Of a stretch of DNA of 16,540 nt, positions 6,543 through 13,747 are shown piece by piece (position 1 is the stretch's first letter; each line of letters starts with the position of its first letter). Source of the stretch: Oleispira sp051275515. GTDB taxonomy: Bacteria > Pseudomonadota > Gammaproteobacteria > Pseudomonadales > Oceanobacteraceae. Where the stretch lies: positions 1 through 16,540 of the forward strand of contig JBNMOT010000073.1 of NCBI GenBank assembly GCA_051275515.1, in the 5' to 3' direction. The translations under genes were made by a program, and so were the position numbers. The notes beneath the pieces were generated by a model, which saw only the letters and a list, made by a program, of their open reading frames with translations, was not told where the DNA came from and ran no database searches.

Positions 6543-9500
6543 ATGAAGTTTTTAAAAGGATTCTTTGTTATCAAACTGCTTTCTGTTGTGACTGTACTTT
6601 CTGTTGTGCCTATTTCACATGCTGCTCTCCCGCTGGAATTGAACGCCCCTTTAAATGATTTAATAATTTACTCAGGCGCTGCCATCACGATGGGTGAATC
6701 CTCTACTGTGGGTGGCAATATTCAAGTAAACGCTGCGGCAACGCTCGGTGCAAGTTCCATTGTGGGGGGTTCTATTGTCGCGGGAGCCGCGGTAACGCTG
6801 GGCGCTTCTGTAACAGTCGGGGGCTCTGTTTCCGCTCGTGATGCCGGAACCATTGGTGCAGATTCAACCATTGGGGGCGATCTTACAACGGGCGACGCCG
6901 CAACGTTGGGGGCAAATACCATTGACGGTAATATTATGGTCGATGGCGATCTTACCGCAGGCGCGGCAATACTGGTGGGCGCCATGGCAGAGATTACCGG
7001 TAACCTAAGGTCGGGAGCCGCTGCATCTGCAGACTTAGGTGCGGATGCAATTGTGGGAGGCAATGCTCAGGCGGGAACGGCTTTAACGCTCGGCGCGGAT
7101 GCTGTCGTAGGAGGCAGCGTTCAGGCAGGCACGGGTGCAGTCGCTCTCGGAGTGAATGCAGCAGTGGCAGGGGATGCCACTGCTGGGACCAGTATCACTC
7201 TCGCCGCCGGAGCCTCGGTGGGCGGGAGTCAATCACCTGGAAGTATTGAACAGTTCACTAATGAACCTAAGGCGGACATCGATGATCAGACAGCTCAACT
7301 TTCTCAGGTGCAAGAGGAGTTAGCGTCGATGCCATATGATGCAATACTCCCTGCGGCAATGGCATTAGATACAACACTGACTAAAGGTGTTTATTATGCA
7401 GATGCCTTAACGACGACTGCTGGCATAACGCTCGAATTCGATGGGGAAAATGTGGAGGGTCATTGGCTTATTAATGTTAATACCTTTCTTGCGTTTGGTG
7501 CCGGTACTAAAATGATATTGACAGATGTTACGCCGGGCAGCACGATTACTTGGAATGCAGGAAGTTATACAGAAGTAGGCGCAGACGTAGAGTTAATAGG
7601 TTCCTTCTTCGCAGGTTCTTATATTCTTACTGGTGCAGGAACCACACTAGACAGCATTGGTGATCGATGTGGTGGCCTGTTTGCGAACAGTGGGGCGGTC
7701 ACTTTGGGCGCGACTAATCAAATTGCAACGGTGGGTTGTAGGACCCCGTTAAATAACCAAATCCATCATTATCAAATCATTCATGATGGTCAGGGCCTAA
7801 CCTGCGAGTCAGAAACCGTTACCCTCAATGCTTGTACTAATGTTGATTATGGCTCTTGTACGCTAAGCACTGACGTCGTGACTCTGGATGTGAAGGCGAC
7901 AGGTTCCAGTTCGAGCGTTAGTCATATTAGTTTTACGGGAACAGGCACCGCCAGTATTCCCTATACAGTAGCAGAAGCTACGACGTTATCTGTTGAAAAT
8001 CCAACCATAAGCGCAACCAACGCAACGGTATGTTTTAACGGCAGTAGCAACAGCTGTAATTTAGTATTTGCTGATGCGGGTTTTAAATTTTTAAACGGCA
8101 GTGCTGGTTCATCAGAAACGATTACCAGCCAGATTGCGGGGACGAGTTTTCCTCTCAGGTTGCAAGTCGTTAAAAATAATGACGGTGTCTGCGAAGGTTT
8201 ATTTTTGGATAATAAAAATGTCGATTTTTCTCAAGAAAACGTCAGTCCAGGGGGTGTTGGAGGTCTTCGATTTAGCATGAGTGGGAATGATATTGCAAAG
8301 CACTCTAACGTTACCAATATTGGTTTGGATTTTGGCACTGATAGTATTGCAGAAATACCGGTACCCATTTATCACGATGCCGGAGCTATTCGCCTTCACG
8401 CCTATTACGATCTCGAGGGTGTCGCTGTTTCTGGCAGCAGTAATTCTTTTTGGGTAAGTCCGGCAGAACTGGTGGTGACCGCAACGTTAGGACCAAACTC
8501 GTTAAATGGTGCTTCTGCAATGGCCGCGACGACTCAAAAAGCCGGTGAGAATTTTGATTTGACCGTAACGGCCCTGAACAGTCTTGGTATCACCACCCCC
8601 AATTATTCGCCTGGACAAATACAGTTGAAGTTAGGGCGCACGGGTCCTATGTTAAACGGCAGTGTCGATGGCAATCTAAGTTATGCTGCAATAGCCCCAA
8701 TGGCGACGAGTACCAGTCCGGTATTTCAAAGTGTGACGTTTACTGATTTTTTTGCGGGAGTGGCTATTTATCATGCTGCGCAATATTCAGAAGTGGGTTT
8801 GCTTAATCTAGAGATTCAAGATAGTAATTATGGGGATTCCAATATTGTTATTGCAGCGCCAGCGATTAATATTGGGCGCTTTATCCCCGATCATTTTACA
8901 CAAGCTGTCGCCGAAGAAGGAGATCTTTTTACGACCTGTTATACCGGCACAACGTTTGCTTATAGCGGTCAAACAGAAGAAACCAACATTACTGAGGGTA
9001 CAATTTCATACTCAACGAATCCCATATTGGAGATCACCGCCTTTAATAAGCAAGGGGATATTACCCAAAACTATTTTGAGGACAGTCAAAGCAGTGTGAA
9101 CGATTATATGAAACTCAGTGGTGCTGATGTTACTGTTACGACACCGACGTTAGACCAGGTCGCATTAGGAAGTGATAACCATAAATTATCGTTAACAGCC
9201 AATATGAATCCCGGAATATTGAGTCAAAATAATTTAACGGCCTTGTTTAGTGGTGACGACTTACCAAGGGGGGTATTACATTACCAATTATCAGATGACG
9301 ATAATTTTTTCTATAATCGCTCTGCTAACGCACTCGTTGCCCCCTTCACGTCAGATATCGATTTTTCGATTGCTAGCATTACAGATTCCGATGCGGTTAA
9401 TCTTAGTGTTGATTCAGGATCGACTGTTAATGCATCGCCAGCAGGTGTTGAAATTCGATTTGGTCGGTTACGGTTGGAAAACAGTTTTGGGCCTTCCACG

Positions 9501-9869
9501 TTCCATTTTCCTCAACCGATGAAAGCTGAACACTTTGATGGGGCTAACTTTATGGTGACTGCCAATAATAATTGTCTCAGTTATGATGTCAGTAAAATTT
9601 CGCTGACGAATATTAGTTTAGATCCTGCACTGACGAATGTCATAGGGGGCGTCGGAATGTTTGTTGCAGGTGAAACACAGTCGATTGAATTGAAAGCCCC
9701 CGGCGCCGAACATGAGGGGCAAATCGGCGTGTTATATGATACCCATGAGTGGTTAGAATACGATTGGGATAATGATGGCGCTCATGATAACGACCCCTCC
9801 GCTATCGCCACGTTTGGTGTGTTTCGGGGCAACGACCGAATAATTTATTGGCGAGAGATTGTTAAGTGA
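6543..9869 (+). CDS. Exported protein: beta-solenoid repeats and ice-binding-like (DUF3494) domain fused to MshQ-type DUF6701
   Basis: A predicted surface or pilus-associated protein of 1108 residues. Order: Sec signal peptide (1-27, cleavage after ISHA); a cap like the start of DUF3494 ice-binding proteins; about ten repeats of roughly 18 residues (44-232) built on TLGAxxxVGGxVxAG; a helical connector (about 242-266); a second beta-helix part with LTKGVYYADAL, ITLEFDG and GSFFAGSYILTGAGTTL (to about 398); then the Cys-containing DUF6701 region (about 408-1108). DUF6701 hallmarks are GRFIPDHF at 778-785, RFGRLRLENSFGP at 972-984, and the C-terminal YDWDNDGAHDNDPSA, ATFGVFRGNDR and IIYWRE block. 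DUF6701 is the family of MshQ of the MSHA type IV pilus; no other msh gene is in the window. ATG 6543 is chosen because AAGGA lies nine bases before it, while ATG 6534 directly abuts that site. Ice binding itself is inference. Confidence 0.82.
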   Translation: MKFLKGFFVIKLLSVVTVLSVVPISHAALPLELNAPLNDLIIYSGAAITMGESSTVGGNIQVNAAATLGASSIVGGSIVAGAAVTLGASVTVGGSVSARDAGTIGADSTIGGDLTTGDAATLGANTIDGNIMVDGDLTAGAAILVGAMAEITGNLRSGAAASADLGADAIVGGNAQAGTALTLGADAVVGGSVQAGTGAVALGVNAAVAGDATAGTSITLAAGASVGGSQSPGSIEQFTNEPKADIDDQTAQLSQVQEELASMPYDAILPAAMALDTTLTKGVYYADALTTTAGITLEFDGENVEGHWLINVNTFLAFGAGTKMILTDVTPGSTITWNAGSYTEVGADVELIGSFFAGSYILTGAGTTLDSIGDRCGGLFANSGAVTLGATNQIATVGCRTPLNNQIHHYQIIHDGQGLTCESETVTLNACTNVDYGSCTLSTDVVTLDVKATGSSSSVSHISFTGTGTASIPYTVAEATTLSVENPTISATNATVCFNGSSNSCNLVFADAGFKFLNGSAGSSETITSQIAGTSFPLRLQVVKNNDGVCEGLFLDNKNVDFSQENVSPGGVGGLRFSMSGNDIAKHSNVTNIGLDFGTDSIAEIPVPIYHDAGAIRLHAYYDLEGVAVSGSSNSFWVSPAELVVTATLGPNSLNGASAMAATTQKAGENFDLTVTALNSLGITTPNYSPGQIQLKLGRTGPMLNGSVDGNLSYAAIAPMATSTSPVFQSVTFTDFFAGVAIYHAAQYSEVGLLNLEIQDSNYGDSNIVIAAPAINIGRFIPDHFTQAVAEEGDLFTTCYTGTTFAYSGQTEETNITEGTISYSTNPILEITAFNKQGDITQNYFEDSQSSVNDYMKLSGADVTVTTPTLDQVALGSDNHKLSLTANMNPGILSQNNLTALFSGDDLPRGVLHYQLSDDDNFFYNRSANALVAPFTSDIDFSIASITDSDAVNLSVDSGSTVNASPAGVEIRFGRLRLENSFGPSTFHFPQPMKAEHFDGANFMVTANNNCLSYDVSKISLTNISLDPALTNVIGGVGMFVAGETQSIELKAPGAEHEGQIGVLYDTHEWLEYDWDNDGAHDNDPSAIATFGVFRGNDRIIYWREIVK
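6672..7238 (+). repeat. Tandem degenerate 54-bp / 18-residue repeats in the surface-protein gene
   Basis: Ten consecutive units, mostly exactly 18 residues, share the pattern GAAxTLGAxxxVGGxVxA. Each unit divides into three hexads with a small or aliphatic residue followed by Gly, the periodicity of a beta-solenoid with one turn per unit. The fifth unit (about 6891-6959) is longer, near 23 residues, and the seventh, ninth and others vary by one or two. At DNA level the copies are diverged and richer in G+C than the flanks. Confidence 0.85.
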
Positions 9870-9934
9870 TCTTTTGTATTTAAAGAGTTTAACGCTGATG
9901 CTAAACAATACTCGTGCTTCTTAGCTCGTCTTAT

Positions 9935-12241
9935 TTAGCTCATATCAATCGGATCGATATCCAAATTCCAGCGGACTTTTTGTATTCCTTTGAGACCTTC
10001 TAAAAAATGAGACAAGGGTTCTAGTACTCGGTGGAGTGCATTGCGCTCATGACTCATAATCTGCATTTGCTGGCGGAAGCGACCGTTGCGACGCTCCATC
10101 GGCGCAGGGAAAGGACCCAATAAAGTAACCGGGGTGGTATCCGCTTGAGTGTCTTTTATTGAAAGCAAGCTACCTTGCCAGTATTGATTGAGCCAATGTT
10201 GTACAAATTCTCGTGCTTGGTTTTGTACGTGTTCTGCTAAATTTTTATCACTGCATTCGGTTCTTAAAAGTGCCATGTAGCTGTATGGCGGCAATTGAAT
10301 GTGCTTGCGTTCTTGCAATAAGTTAGCCGCTAACCCGTGATAGCCGCCCTCTAATAAAAGGTTTAGCTGAGGATGATCGGCGTACAGGGTTTGAATCCAA
10401 ACTTCACCCAGCTTATCACCCCGGCCAGCACGTCCTGCAACTTGTAAAATCAGTTGCGCTGTTTTTTCCATGCCGCGGAAATCTGCACTAAACAGTCCTG
10501 AATCAGCATCAAGGATGACCACCATAGTGACATCAGGAAAATGGTGACCTTTCGCCAGCATTTGCGTGCCGACTAAAATGCAGGGTTCACCCTTATGAAT
10601 TTCATCAAATAAGTTATCAAAGGCATCTTTAGTGCGCACGGTATCACGATCGACACGTTTTATATCCGCGCCCGCAAATAATTTATGCAGATTTTCTTCA
10701 ATGCGTTCAGTACCTTGGCCCAACGCTTCAATCTGCATGCTATTACAGTTAGGGCATAAGCGGGGAGTACCGACTTGATTATCACAGTGGTGGCAATGCA
10801 TGTGCGGTGGGTATTGATGCATTGTCATGCGGGCATCACAGCGAATACACTCGGCCATCCAGCCACAATCTCGACAGGCTAGGGTGGGCGCAAAACCACG
10901 GCGGTTGATGAAAATCATTACTTGCTGGCCAGCGTTTAAGTGCTGTTTTATTTTATCCACAACTGGTAGCGCGAGGCCAAACTCTAAGGGCTGATGCAAA
11001 ATGCTGTGTAGTTTCATTTTTGGCGGTTTAGCGTTACCCGCGCGGATAGTCAGCGTGTGATGACTATAACGATGGCTGTAGGCATTGTGCAGCGTTTCTA
11101 ATGCTGGTGTTGCTGAACCAAGCACGATCGGCAAAGATTCTTTGTGTGCACGCTTGATCGCAAAATCACGAGCGTTATAACGCAATCCGTCTTGCTGTTT
11201 AAAAGACCCGTCATGTTCTTCATCAATAATAATCAACCCCAGACTCGGCAGCGGAGTAAAGATGGCCGAGCGGGTGCCGATAAGAATTTTTGCTTGGTTT
11301 TGATTGCACTGATGCCACGCAATAAGACGTTCTTTATCGTTGAGATTAGAGTGCATCATGACGACCGGCACATCAAAACGAGCTTGAAAGCGACGCAAGG
11401 TTTGTGGTGTGAGGCCAATTTCAGGGACCAGCACTAAAGCTTGCTTACCTTGGGCAATGGTTTTAGCAATCAATTGTAAGTAGACCTCGGTCTTACCACT
11501 GCCGGTAATACCATCGAGCAAAGCCACGTGGAACTTGCCCAATTGTTCAGAAATTTTATCGACCGCAGAGGTTTGCTCACCGTTTAAAGTAAGTGCTGAC
11601 TGACTGGCGGGGCCGCAGTGGGGAGCGGGTAACTGCAGGTAAGGCTCGACTAACCCTAAATTTGACAGGCGATCTAGCTGAGCTTTGGCGAAACCTTGTT
11701 GGGTGAGATCTTTATGACGCCAGTGGGGTTGCTGCTGAAAGAGCTGCCATAACGCGAGTTGCTTCTTGCCCGTTATAGAACGGGTATTATCGGCGCCATC
11801 GGCAACGCGCACACGCCAATGCGGTTCGGAAATGTCACTGATCTGACCCCCTTTACGTAATAATACTGGGATCGCGAGGTCGAGAACTTCCCCTAATGGG
11901 TGATGATAGTAACTGCTGAGCCACGCGCACAGTTCAAGTATGTTAGGACTGACTAACGTACCAGAGTCCAAGCTTTCTGTGATCTTCTTAAGTTTATCCA
12001 CGGGCACATCAGTTTCGGTCACAATAGACAGAACAAATCCGATTAACTGCTGGCGACCAAAAGGCACCCTAACCCGACTGCCGATCTTATAGCGTGAGGC
12101 GGCCGTATTCGCTAACGGCAAATAATCAAATTGTCGGCGCAAAGGCACCGGCAGCGCAATGCGAAGGTAGTATGTGTCAGTCATGGCGGCTAGTTTACAG
12201 GGTTTGTGGATAAAATCCGATGGAAAGTGCTTTGTTAGCAT
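9935..12241 (-). CDS. priA: Primosomal replication restart helicase PriA
   Basis: A 3'-to-5' DNA helicase that recognises stalled forks and starts reloading of the replicative helicase. Seen, numbering from this start: the N-terminal DNA-binding region beginning RIALPVPLRRQFDYL; Walker A GITGSGKT at 244-251; the DEEH box at 340-343; GSATPALETL; a zinc module of eight Cys (456, 459, 465, 468, 483, 486, 496, 499); GTQMLAKGHHFPDV; and QVAGRAGR. The length matches the family (732 in E. coli). Start choice: ATG 12241 has AGAGGGA about five bases upstream; homology alone would favour ATG 12184 (MTDTYYLRIALP), which lacks a ribosome site, and the frame is open to 12259. It diverges from rpmE, as in related genomes, and converges on the surface-protein gene. 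Confidence 0.96.
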   Translation of the reverse strand: MLTKHFPSDFIHKPCKLAAMTDTYYLRIALPVPLRRQFDYLPLANTAASRYKIGSRVRVPFGRQQLIGFVLSIVTETDVPVDKLKKITESLDSGTLVSPNILELCAWLSSYYHHPLGEVLDLAIPVLLRKGGQISDISEPHWRVRVADGADNTRSITGKKQLALWQLFQQQPHWRHKDLTQQGFAKAQLDRLSNLGLVEPYLQLPAPHCGPASQSALTLNGEQTSAVDKISEQLGKFHVALLDGITGSGKTEVYLQLIAKTIAQGKQALVLVPEIGLTPQTLRRFQARFDVPVVMMHSNLNDKERLIAWHQCNQNQAKILIGTRSAIFTPLPSLGLIIIDEEHDGSFKQQDGLRYNARDFAIKRAHKESLPIVLGSATPALETLHNAYSHRYSHHTLTIRAGNAKPPKMKLHSILHQPLEFGLALPVVDKIKQHLNAGQQVMIFINRRGFAPTLACRDCGWMAECIRCDARMTMHQYPPHMHCHHCDNQVGTPRLCPNCNSMQIEALGQGTERIEENLHKLFAGADIKRVDRDTVRTKDAFDNLFDEIHKGEPCILVGTQMLAKGHHFPDVTMVVILDADSGLFSADFRGMEKTAQLILQVAGRAGRGDKLGEVWIQTLYADHPQLNLLLEGGYHGLAANLLQERKHIQLPPYSYMALLRTECSDKNLAEHVQNQAREFVQHWLNQYWQGSLLSIKDTQADTTPVTLLGPFPAPMERRNGRFRQQMQIMSHERNALHRVLEPLSHFLEGLKGIQKVRWNLDIDPIDMS

Positions 12242-12329
12242 ACTTCCCTCTGGTATCATTCGCGATCCAAAACGTTGACGTTAACGATTCTTTAACCGGA
12301 ATTCGTTGGGTTGGCACTTTCGTGCGGTA

Positions 12330-12357
12330 CTCCAGTGTAAGAATCACACTGCTGGAG
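12330..12357 (+). promoter_or_regulatory. Hairpin in the rpmE 5' leader, candidate bL31 autoregulatory element
   Basis: CTCCAG at 12330-12335 pairs with CTGGAG at 12352-12357, and TGT with ACA inside it, leaving a seven-base loop and a three-base bulge. It sits 33 bases before the rpmE start. In E. coli bL31 represses its own mRNA through the leader, and a gammaproteobacterial L31 leader motif is known. Homology of this hairpin to that motif was not tested. The promoter upstream is not clear; TTGACG at 12275-12280 is a possible -35. Confidence 0.45.
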
Positions 12358-12390
12358 AGAGCGGCACTCTTGTTATAAATTAGGTGACTT

Positions 12391-12600
12391 ATGAAAGCTG
12401 GTATCCACCCAGAATACGCTGAACTTGCAGCAACTTGTACTTGTGGCAATACGTTCACAACAAAATCAACTCGTTCAGGTACTATTCACCTAGACGTCTG
12501 TTCTTCTTGCCACCCTTTCTATACGGGTAAGCAGAAGACTGTTGATACTGGCGGTCGTATCGACAAATTCCAGAAGCGTTTCGGTGGCTTTAAGAAGTAA
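12391..12600 (+). CDS. rpmE: 50S ribosomal protein bL31, zinc-binding type
   Basis: Ribosomal protein bL31 of the large subunit, part of an intersubunit bridge. The protein has 69 residues. The four Cys of the zinc-containing form are all present: Cys16 and Cys18 in TCTCGN, and Cys37 and Cys40 in DVCSSCHPFYTGKQK. The C-terminus GGRIDKFQKRFGGFKK matches the family. AGGTGA lies three bases before the ATG, giving a strong ribosome site. The gene is monocistronic: it has its own hairpin leader and a strong terminator 23 bases after the stop. It diverges from priA, the conserved arrangement in gammaproteobacteria. A Cys-free (zinc-independent) paralog is not present in this window. Confidence 0.98.
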   Translation: MKAGIHPEYAELAATCTCGNTFTTKSTRSGTIHLDVCSSCHPFYTGKQKTVDTGGRIDKFQKRFGGFKK

Positions 12601-12622
12601 AATTCTTGCACTGAATGCAAAG

Positions 12623-12656
12623 AACGCGCTCGGGTCATCCTCAGCGCGTTTTTTTT
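12623..12656 (+). terminator. Rho-independent terminator of rpmE
   Basis: AACGCGCT at 12623-12630 and AGCGCGTT at 12643-12650 form a perfect 8-bp G+C-rich stem with a 12-base loop. Counting the two T of the stem, eight T in a row end at 12656. Confidence 0.93.
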
Positions 12657-12712
12657 GCTCTGTAAATTTGTTGTCTTGCTTTTCAGCCTATTAATGATCT
12701 AGTGGAAAAATT

Positions 12713-12931
12713 ATGAATATTAAAGAAATTGCTATTACTAGCAACCTACGCAAAAAAATTCAAAAAGCGGTCAAAAATACCAGCATCATCTTTGAAGATG
12801 AAAACGGTGATATCGTTGTTAACGTAACAGCGTATACCGAAAATACTGCACATACAGGACGCTTCCCTTTGGAAGAAATCTTAGGCGAAGATGCTTTGGA
12901 TTATGATGTAGAGTTCTGGATTTTTAACTAA
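12713..12931 (+). CDS. Small hypothetical protein (72 residues)
   Basis: I do not recognise this protein. It begins with a basic segment (SNLRKKIQKAVKN, about 10-22) and ends strongly acidic (LEEILGEDALDYDVEFWIF, about 53-71). IIFEDENGDIVVNVTAY reads like a beta hairpin. There is no signal peptide, membrane segment or Cys. Support for a real gene is an AGTGGA about eight bases before the ATG, a balanced amino-acid composition unlike random frames, and a clean place between the rpmE terminator and the convergent gloC. A small cytoplasmic alpha/beta protein is likely; the function is unknown. Confidence 0.7.
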   Translation: MNIKEIAITSNLRKKIQKAVKNTSIIFEDENGDIVVNVTAYTENTAHTGRFPLEEILGEDALDYDVEFWIFN

Positions 12932-12985
12932 GAAGTGGATTTGTAATTAAGATCCCTCTGTCTGTCTAAGGGCAGGAGTTAAGCG

Positions 12986-13008
12986 ACGCTAGCGTTAAAA
13001 ACTAGCGT
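12986..13008. terminator. Hairpin between convergent genes
   Basis: ACGCTAG at 12986-12992 and CTAGCGT at 13002-13008 are a perfect 7-bp inverted repeat with a nine-base loop. It sits between the 72-residue protein gene and gloC, which converge. T runs on either side are weak, so its use as a bidirectional terminator is probable but not shown. Confidence 0.45.
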
Positions 13009-13028
13009 GCTAAAGCTAGAGATGAACA

Positions 13029-13676
13029 CTAGCCTGCTTTACCCGAGACAAAAGGATTTGTGCGTTTCTCAATACCGAATGTTGAAGTAGATCCATGGCC
13101 AGGAAAGAACGTAATATCATCCCCTAGCGGAAACAGTTTATTACGAATCGAAGCCACTAATTCTGCATGATTGCCTTGTGGAAAATCCGTACGCCCTATC
13201 GAACCCTGAAAAAGAACATCGCCTACTAAGGCTAATTGATCATCTTTACTGTAAAAGATGACATGTCCTGGGGTATGCCCTGGGGTATGAATCACATCCA
13301 AAGTCACATTGCCGATCGTTACCGTTTCGCCTTCTTCTAACCAGCGATCGGGTAAAAAACTCTGTGCTGGTGGAAAGCCAAACATCTGTGACTGTTGTGG
13401 CAGCATGTCGAGCCAAAACTTATCCCCAAGATGTGGCCCTTCGATTTTCAAATTCTTTAACTTGGCTAACTCAATGGTGCCACCGACGTGGTCTAAGTGC
13501 GCATGCGTTAATAAAATCTTAGTGATGGTGGCACCCATGGCATCTGCTTGAGCTAGAATTTTCTCTACTTCACCGCCCGGATCAACCACCGCTGCTTGTT
13601 TTGTTTCTTCGCACATGATGATGCTACAGTTTTGCTGAAAAGGTGTCACAGGGACAATGGCGACTTGTAATGGCAT
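13029..13676 (-). CDS. gloC: GloC-type (YcbL) metallo-beta-lactamase-fold hydrolase, type II glyoxalase
   Basis: Probably hydrolyses S-lactoylglutathione or a related thioester, completing methylglyoxal detoxification in the cytoplasm. From this start it has 215 residues, the length of E. coli GloC (YcbL), and aligns with it end to end: IVPVTPFQQNCSI, VVDPGGEVEKI, the metal motif THAHLDHVGG (His58, His60, Asp62, His63), HTPGHTPGH with His134, VGDVLF with Asp153, FPLGDD, and FPGHG with His194. It is shorter than GloB and lacks GloB's C-terminal helical domain. ATG 13676 is chosen because AGAAGAGAA lies upstream; an in-frame TTG at 13712 would add 12 unmatched residues. It follows the transglutaminase-like gene by 60 bases on the same strand and may have its own promoter. 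Confidence 0.92.
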   Translation of the reverse strand: MPLQVAIVPVTPFQQNCSIIMCEETKQAAVVDPGGEVEKILAQADAMGATITKILLTHAHLDHVGGTIELAKLKNLKIEGPHLGDKFWLDMLPQQSQMFGFPPAQSFLPDRWLEEGETVTIGNVTLDVIHTPGHTPGHVIFYSKDDQLALVGDVLFQGSIGRTDFPQGNHAELVASIRNKLFPLGDDITFFPGHGSTSTFGIEKRTNPFVSGKAG

Positions 13677-13719
13677 GGTTATGTTCTCTTCTGCGTACTC
13701 AAAAATTGGCAAGTCGCCT

Positions 13720-13747
13720 AGGATAATGCCTAAGGCCTAAAATGCAA
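13720..13747 (-). promoter_or_regulatory. Candidate promoter of gloC
   Basis: On the minus strand TTGCAT (13747-13742) and TATCCT (13725-13720) are separated by 16 bases. This would start transcription near 13713, about 37 bases before the gloC ATG. The -35 box overlaps the last codons of the upstream gene. It is a moderate consensus match only. Confidence 0.3.

Noticed and set aside
6722..7063. 113-residue minus-strand open frame in the repeat region
   Set aside because: It is a shadow of the repetitive G+C-rich coding sequence; its Ala/Pro/Val composition follows from the repeats on the other strand.
6672..7238. Tandem repeats considered as a CRISPR or satellite array
   Set aside because: The units lie in one long open frame, are diverged at DNA level, and have amino-acid rather than nucleotide periodicity.
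12195..12458. 87-residue minus-strand open frame across the priA/rpmE divergent region
   Set aside because: It overlaps the start of both conserved genes and has no family resemblance.
13677..13712. TTG start adding 12 residues to gloC
   Set aside because: E. coli GloC begins at the position of ATG 13676, which has a ribosome site.
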